From Cellvibrio sp. UBA7661 (lineage in GTDB: Bacteria > Pseudomonadota > Gammaproteobacteria > Pseudomonadales > Cellvibrionaceae), in contig DLHT01000018.1 in the NCBI GenBank assembly GCA_002483365.1, forward strand, positions 202,411 to 266,410: a stretch of DNA of 64,000 nt, read 5' to 3'. This document shows, piece after piece, positions 61,031 through 64,000 of the stretch. The notes under the pieces were generated by a model. The model had not been told where the DNA came from and did not search any database. It saw only the letters and a list, made by a program, of their open reading frames with translations. The translations under genes were made by a program, and so were the position numbers. Within the stretch, counting starts at the first letter, position 1. Each line of letters begins with the position of its first letter.

Positions 61031-62254
61031 TTAACCACCGAAGTCGTCGAGTAAAATATTATCGTCTTCAACTCCAAGACTTTTTAACATTTTAATCACG
61101 GCAGCATTCATCATTGGTGGGCCACACATGTAAAACTCGCAATCTTCCGGTGCCGGGTGATCTTTCAAATAGTTCTCATAGAGAACATTATGAATAAACC
61201 CAGTTAAACCCGTCCAATTATCTTCAGGTTGTGGATCTGAGAGAGCCACATGCCATTTGAAATTAGGGTTTTCGGCTTGTAGCATATCGTAATCTTCTTT
61301 GTAGAACAGCTCACGCAGGGAGCGCGCACCGTACCAGAAAGACATTTTACGATCAGTCTTCAAGCGACGTAGCTGATCGAAAATGTGTGAACGCATTGGT
61401 GCCATACCCGCACCACCACCGATAAATACCATCTCGGCATTTGTCTTTTTGGCAAAAAATTCACCAAATGGACCGTATACGGTAATTTTATCGCCCGGTT
61501 TCAAGCTGAACACATAAGATGACATCTGACCTGGCGGAATACCTTGGGATTTTGGTGGAGGTGTTGCAATACGAATATTGAACTTAACTACACCTTTCTC
61601 TTCAGGATAGTTAGCCATGGAATAAGCGCGAATAACTGGCTCAGTTACTTTTGATTCTAAATTAAAGAAGCCAAAGCGTTCCCAGTCGCCGCGATACTCA
61701 GGCTCAATATCAAAGTCAGAGAACTTCACATGATGTGGAGGACACTCCAACTGCACATAACCGCCCGCACGGAAGTCAACACTCTCACCTTCAGGCAAAC
61801 GCAGAGTGAGCTCTTTAATAAAGGTCGCTACGTTGGGATTTGACTCAACGGTTGTAACCCACTGTTTAACGCCAAACACTTCTTCCGGCACATGAATTTT
61901 CATATTTTGTTTTACCGGAACCTGACAGCTCAAACGCCAGCCTTCATTTTGCTCGCGACGATTAAAGTGTGGTTCTTCGGTTGGCAGAATAGAGCCGCCA
62001 CCTTCATTCACCACACATTTACATTGCGCACAACTACCACCACCACCACAGGCTGATGCAAGAAAAACATTATTGGCAGCCAATGTTTGCAGCAATTTAC
62101 CGCCTGCTGGCACGGTGATGGTTTTCTCATCATTGATGAGAATTTGCACATCACCACTATTCACTAATTGAGCCTTGGCAATCAAAATCACCACCACTAA
62201 CGCGATGACGATTGCGGTGAACATGACAACGCCTAATACGATCTCGATATTCAT
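61031..62254 (-). CDS. nqrF: Na+-translocating NADH:quinone reductase subunit F
   Basis: A 407-residue subunit with one N-terminal helix (ILGVVMFTAIVIALVVVILIA), a [2Fe-2S] ferredoxin domain with the cluster Cys in LASACGGGGSCAQCKC (about residues 65-82), then FAD (IRAYSMANYPEE) and NADH-binding domains (FIGGGAGMAPMRSH, CEFYMCGPPMMN). It oxidises NADH and passes electrons into the sodium pump. It is the last structural gene in the nqrABCDEF order. Confidence 0.96.
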   Translation of the reverse strand: MNIEIVLGVVMFTAIVIALVVVILIAKAQLVNSGDVQILINDEKTITVPAGGKLLQTLAANNVFLASACGGGGSCAQCKCVVNEGGGSILPTEEPHFNRREQNEGWRLSCQVPVKQNMKIHVPEEVFGVKQWVTTVESNPNVATFIKELTLRLPEGESVDFRAGGYVQLECPPHHVKFSDFDIEPEYRGDWERFGFFNLESKVTEPVIRAYSMANYPEEKGVVKFNIRIATPPPKSQGIPPGQMSSYVFSLKPGDKITVYGPFGEFFAKKTNAEMVFIGGGAGMAPMRSHIFDQLRRLKTDRKMSFWYGARSLRELFYKEDYDMLQAENPNFKWHVALSDPQPEDNWTGLTGFIHNVLYENYLKDHPAPEDCEFYMCGPPMMNAAVIKMLKSLGVEDDNILLDDFGG

Positions 62255-62276
62255 TGAATTTTATTCCTCGTCTCGC

Positions 62277-62885
62277 TTAGAGGGAAATGCCGCCAAAAGA
62301 CATAAAGCCTAATGACATCAATCCCACGGTGATAAAGGTAATACCCAAGCCACGCAAGCCTTCGGGTACGTCGGAATATTTCATTTTTTCGAGAATACCT
62401 GCGAGCAACACAATCGCGATTGCCCATCCAGTACCTGACCCCAAGCCATAAATTACACTTTCAGCAAAGTGGTAATCACGCTCAACCATGAAAAGAGAGC
62501 CGCCCATAATTACGCAGTTCACAGTAATCAATGGCAAAAACACGCCCAACGCGTTGTATAACGCGGGCATGAATCTATCCATGACCATCTCCATGATTTG
62601 CACAATTGCCGCGATTACACCAATAAACGAGATAAAGCTCAGAAAGGTCAAATCAACACCGGTAACACCAGCCCAAGCCAGCGCATCTTCCTTCAACAAA
62701 TAAGTCAAAATAAGATTGTTAGCAGGCACGGTTACGGTTTGCACTACGATTACTGCAATACCAAGACCAATAGCGGCATTGATTTTTTTGGACATTGCGA
62801 GGAAGGAACACATGCCCAAGAAAAACGCGAGCGCCATATTTTCAATAAAAACTGAGCGCACAAATAAACTTAATAAATGTTCCAT
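62277..62885 (-). CDS. nqrE: Na+-translocating NADH:quinone reductase subunit E
   Basis: A 202-residue membrane subunit with six helices, including SVFIENMALAFFLGMCSFLAMSKK with the iron-ligating Cys and the matching VNCVIMGGSLF. Its first codon overlaps the nqrD stop by 1 nt (TAATG). It forms the iron-binding pair with NqrD. Confidence 0.95.
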   Translation of the reverse strand: MEHLLSLFVRSVFIENMALAFFLGMCSFLAMSKKINAAIGLGIAVIVVQTVTVPANNLILTYLLKEDALAWAGVTGVDLTFLSFISFIGVIAAIVQIMEMVMDRFMPALYNALGVFLPLITVNCVIMGGSLFMVERDYHFAESVIYGLGSGTGWAIAIVLLAGILEKMKYSDVPEGLRGLGITFITVGLMSLGFMSFGGISL

Positions 62886-63553
62886 TATGCGATCTCCTGA
62901 GTTTTCACAGAGTTAGGCGCAATTTTGAAAGATACTTTTTCCACTTGATTTTTCTTCCAAGTACGAACGCCCCAAATAATCATGCCGATAATAAAGAACG
63001 CACTCGGTGGAAGTAACAGCAACCCATTAGGAACATACCAACCACCATCGGTAACCACTGGCATGATTTGAATACCAAACCATTTGCCCGCACCAAAAAT
63101 CTCACGGATAGTTGCAATTACAATCAAAAGCGCCGAATAACCTAACCCATGACCAATACCATCAAGAAAGCTGGGAACAGGTGGATTTTTCAATGCAAAT
63201 GCTTCAGTACGTCCCATAACAATACAGTTGGTAATAATCAGGCCTACGAATACAGAAAGCTGCTTGCTAATGTCATAAGCAACCGCTTTCAGTACTTGGT
63301 CCACTACAATTACCAGCGCAGAAATAATGATCATCTGCGCAATAATACGCACACTGCTGGGTAAATAATTACGCACAAGTGACACAAAAAAGTTAGAGAA
63401 CGCCGAAACCAAGGTCAGGCCAATTGCCATAACCAAGCTAACTTTTACACTGGAAGTTACCGCCAGTGCCGAGCAAATGCCCAGAATTTGGAGAATAACC
63501 GGATTGTTTTCAACAATTGGCTTTACAAGGAGATCTTTCGTCTTGCTACTCAT
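62885..63553 (-). CDS. nqrD: Na+-translocating NADH:quinone reductase subunit D
   Basis: A 222-residue membrane subunit homologous to NqrE with inverted topology. ILGICSALAVTSSVKVSLVMAIG and LIITNCIVMGRTEAFALKNPP are the paired Cys motifs. Translation is coupled with nqrE (1-nt overlap) and with nqrC (2-nt gap). Confidence 0.95.
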   Translation of the reverse strand: MSSKTKDLLVKPIVENNPVILQILGICSALAVTSSVKVSLVMAIGLTLVSAFSNFFVSLVRNYLPSSVRIIAQMIIISALVIVVDQVLKAVAYDISKQLSVFVGLIITNCIVMGRTEAFALKNPPVPSFLDGIGHGLGYSALLIVIATIREIFGAGKWFGIQIMPVVTDGGWYVPNGLLLLPPSAFFIIGMIIWGVRTWKKNQVEKVSFKIAPNSVKTQEIA

Positions 63554-63555
63554 AA

Positions 63556-64000
63556 TTATGCCTCTCCATTTTTCAGATTAGTGAGGAAAGGTTTGAAGCC
63601 GTTGTTGCCCATCCAGTATTTAACTAAATTGTTGACGCCAGTACTGGTCAAGGTGGCTCCCGCCAAACCATCAACTTTATATTCACCCTCTGGGGTTGAC
63701 TCATCAACGTGGCCTTTTATCACGCTAACTTTAACGTCTCCAGCATCAGAATATACTTTCTTCTCCAGCCAAATAGATTTCCATTTTGGATTATCCACTT
63801 CTCCACCAAGACCAGGTGTCTCAGCATGAGAATAAAATCCAAAACCGAGAATAGTATTCAAATCCTTATCCAAAGCGATAAAACCAGCCATAGTTGACCA
63901 GAGGCCTTTACCACGTACGGGAAGAATAACTCGACTTAAATTGCCTGCATCGTCATTAACCAAAAACACTTTTGCTCGTTTTTCACGGTTAATTAACTTA
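63556..64000 (-). CDS. nqrC: Na+-translocating NADH:quinone reductase subunit C, partial
   Basis: The C-terminal 148 residues of NqrC; the frame stays open to the right edge, so the start is outside the window. VRGKGLWSTMAGFIALDKDLNTILGFGFYSHAETPGLGGEV and the SGATLT-type flavin-attachment motif (LAGATLTSTGVNNLVKYWM) are visible; FMN is covalently bound through the Thr. A GTG at 63969 is internal to the gene, not its start. Confidence 0.92.
   Translation of the reverse strand, partial: KLINREKRAKVFLVNDDAGNLSRVILPVRGKGLWSTMAGFIALDKDLNTILGFGFYSHAETPGLGGEVDNPKWKSIWLEKKVYSDAGDVKVSVIKGHVDESTPEGEYKVDGLAGATLTSTGVNNLVKYWMGNNGFKPFLTNLKNGEA

Noticed and set aside
1..64000. CRISPR arrays, prophage structural genes, rRNA genes and intact insertion sequences
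   Set aside because: I saw no regular repeat-spacer series, no capsid or tail genes, no rRNA-like sequence and no transposase gene with terminal inverted repeats.

Overview
The window looks like a chromosomal segment of a gammaproteobacterium, most likely Cellvibrio or a close relative in the Cellvibrionaceae. This rests on gene content and order, not on a database search. The right half (46-64 kb) carries murB, a low-molecular-weight phosphatase, kdsB, lpxK, exbD, exbB, comEC, a DUF2062 gene, lolE-lolD-lolC, a PilZ gene, sthA and nqrM-nqrFEDC, an order I recognise from pseudomonads. The uvrY-uvrC-pgsA-tRNA order at 40-47 kb is a classic gammaproteobacterial arrangement.

Layout. (1) 0.1-9.5 kb, all on the minus strand: an OmpR-type two-component pair followed by overlapping genes for an FAD oxidoreductase, DUF1365, a cyclopropane-fatty-acid-synthase-like methyltransferase, a chalcone-isomerase-like protein, an MFS transporter, a DUF3833 lipoprotein and an SDR, then an AEC permease. 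This is a membrane-lipid modification cluster that appears physically tied to a two-component system. (2) 9.7-23.3 kb: a signalling cluster with an HDOD protein, two paralogous hybrid kinases with Hpt domains on either side of a REC-EAL-REC protein, a PAS-only membrane receptor with no output domain, and a large membrane-anchored coiled-coil protein. (3) 23.7-27.4 kb: NAD-type isocitrate dehydrogenase, a spermidine-synthase-like protein, a small unknown protein, a ribbon-helix-helix/TRIC-channel gene pair and yjdM.

(4) About 27.4-40.5 kb: a genomic island at the 3' end of a tRNA-Leu(UAA) gene. A decayed att site and integrase remnant lie at the left and a broken P4-type integrase lies at the right, so two elements seem to have inserted in tandem. 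Cargo: a RelE/ParE-type toxin-antitoxin pair; a type VI secretion (T6SS) effector operon with a PAAR-like/DUF4150 protein carrying a C-terminal GHH-type nuclease-like domain, two tandem beta-propeller-like putative immunity paralogues, a secreted protein of unknown function, DUF6484, DUF2169, a degenerate ketosynthase, a HEAT-repeat protein and a thioredoxin-like protein; and a TacA/TacT-type (DUF1778/GNAT) pair with two clear palindromic operators. No T6SS structural gene (hcp, vgrG, tss) is in the window, so the operon would have to use an apparatus encoded elsewhere.

(5) 40.5-44.1 kb: tRNA-Leu and tRNA-Cys, separated from pgsA by a group II intron with an RT-maturase-HNH protein and a canonical 34-nt domain V. 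The tRNA-Gly gene usual at this place is not visible. (6) 44-64 kb: core genes for DNA repair, envelope biogenesis, lipoprotein export, competence and sodium-pumping respiration. nqrC runs off the right edge.

Most promising for new biology: the T6SS cargo operon with duplicated propeller genes whose 3' halves are nearly identical, together with a ketosynthase-like protein that seems to have lost its active-site histidines. Next are the paralogous phosphorelay cluster and the structurally layered island boundary. All functions are inferred from motifs and remembered family knowledge.
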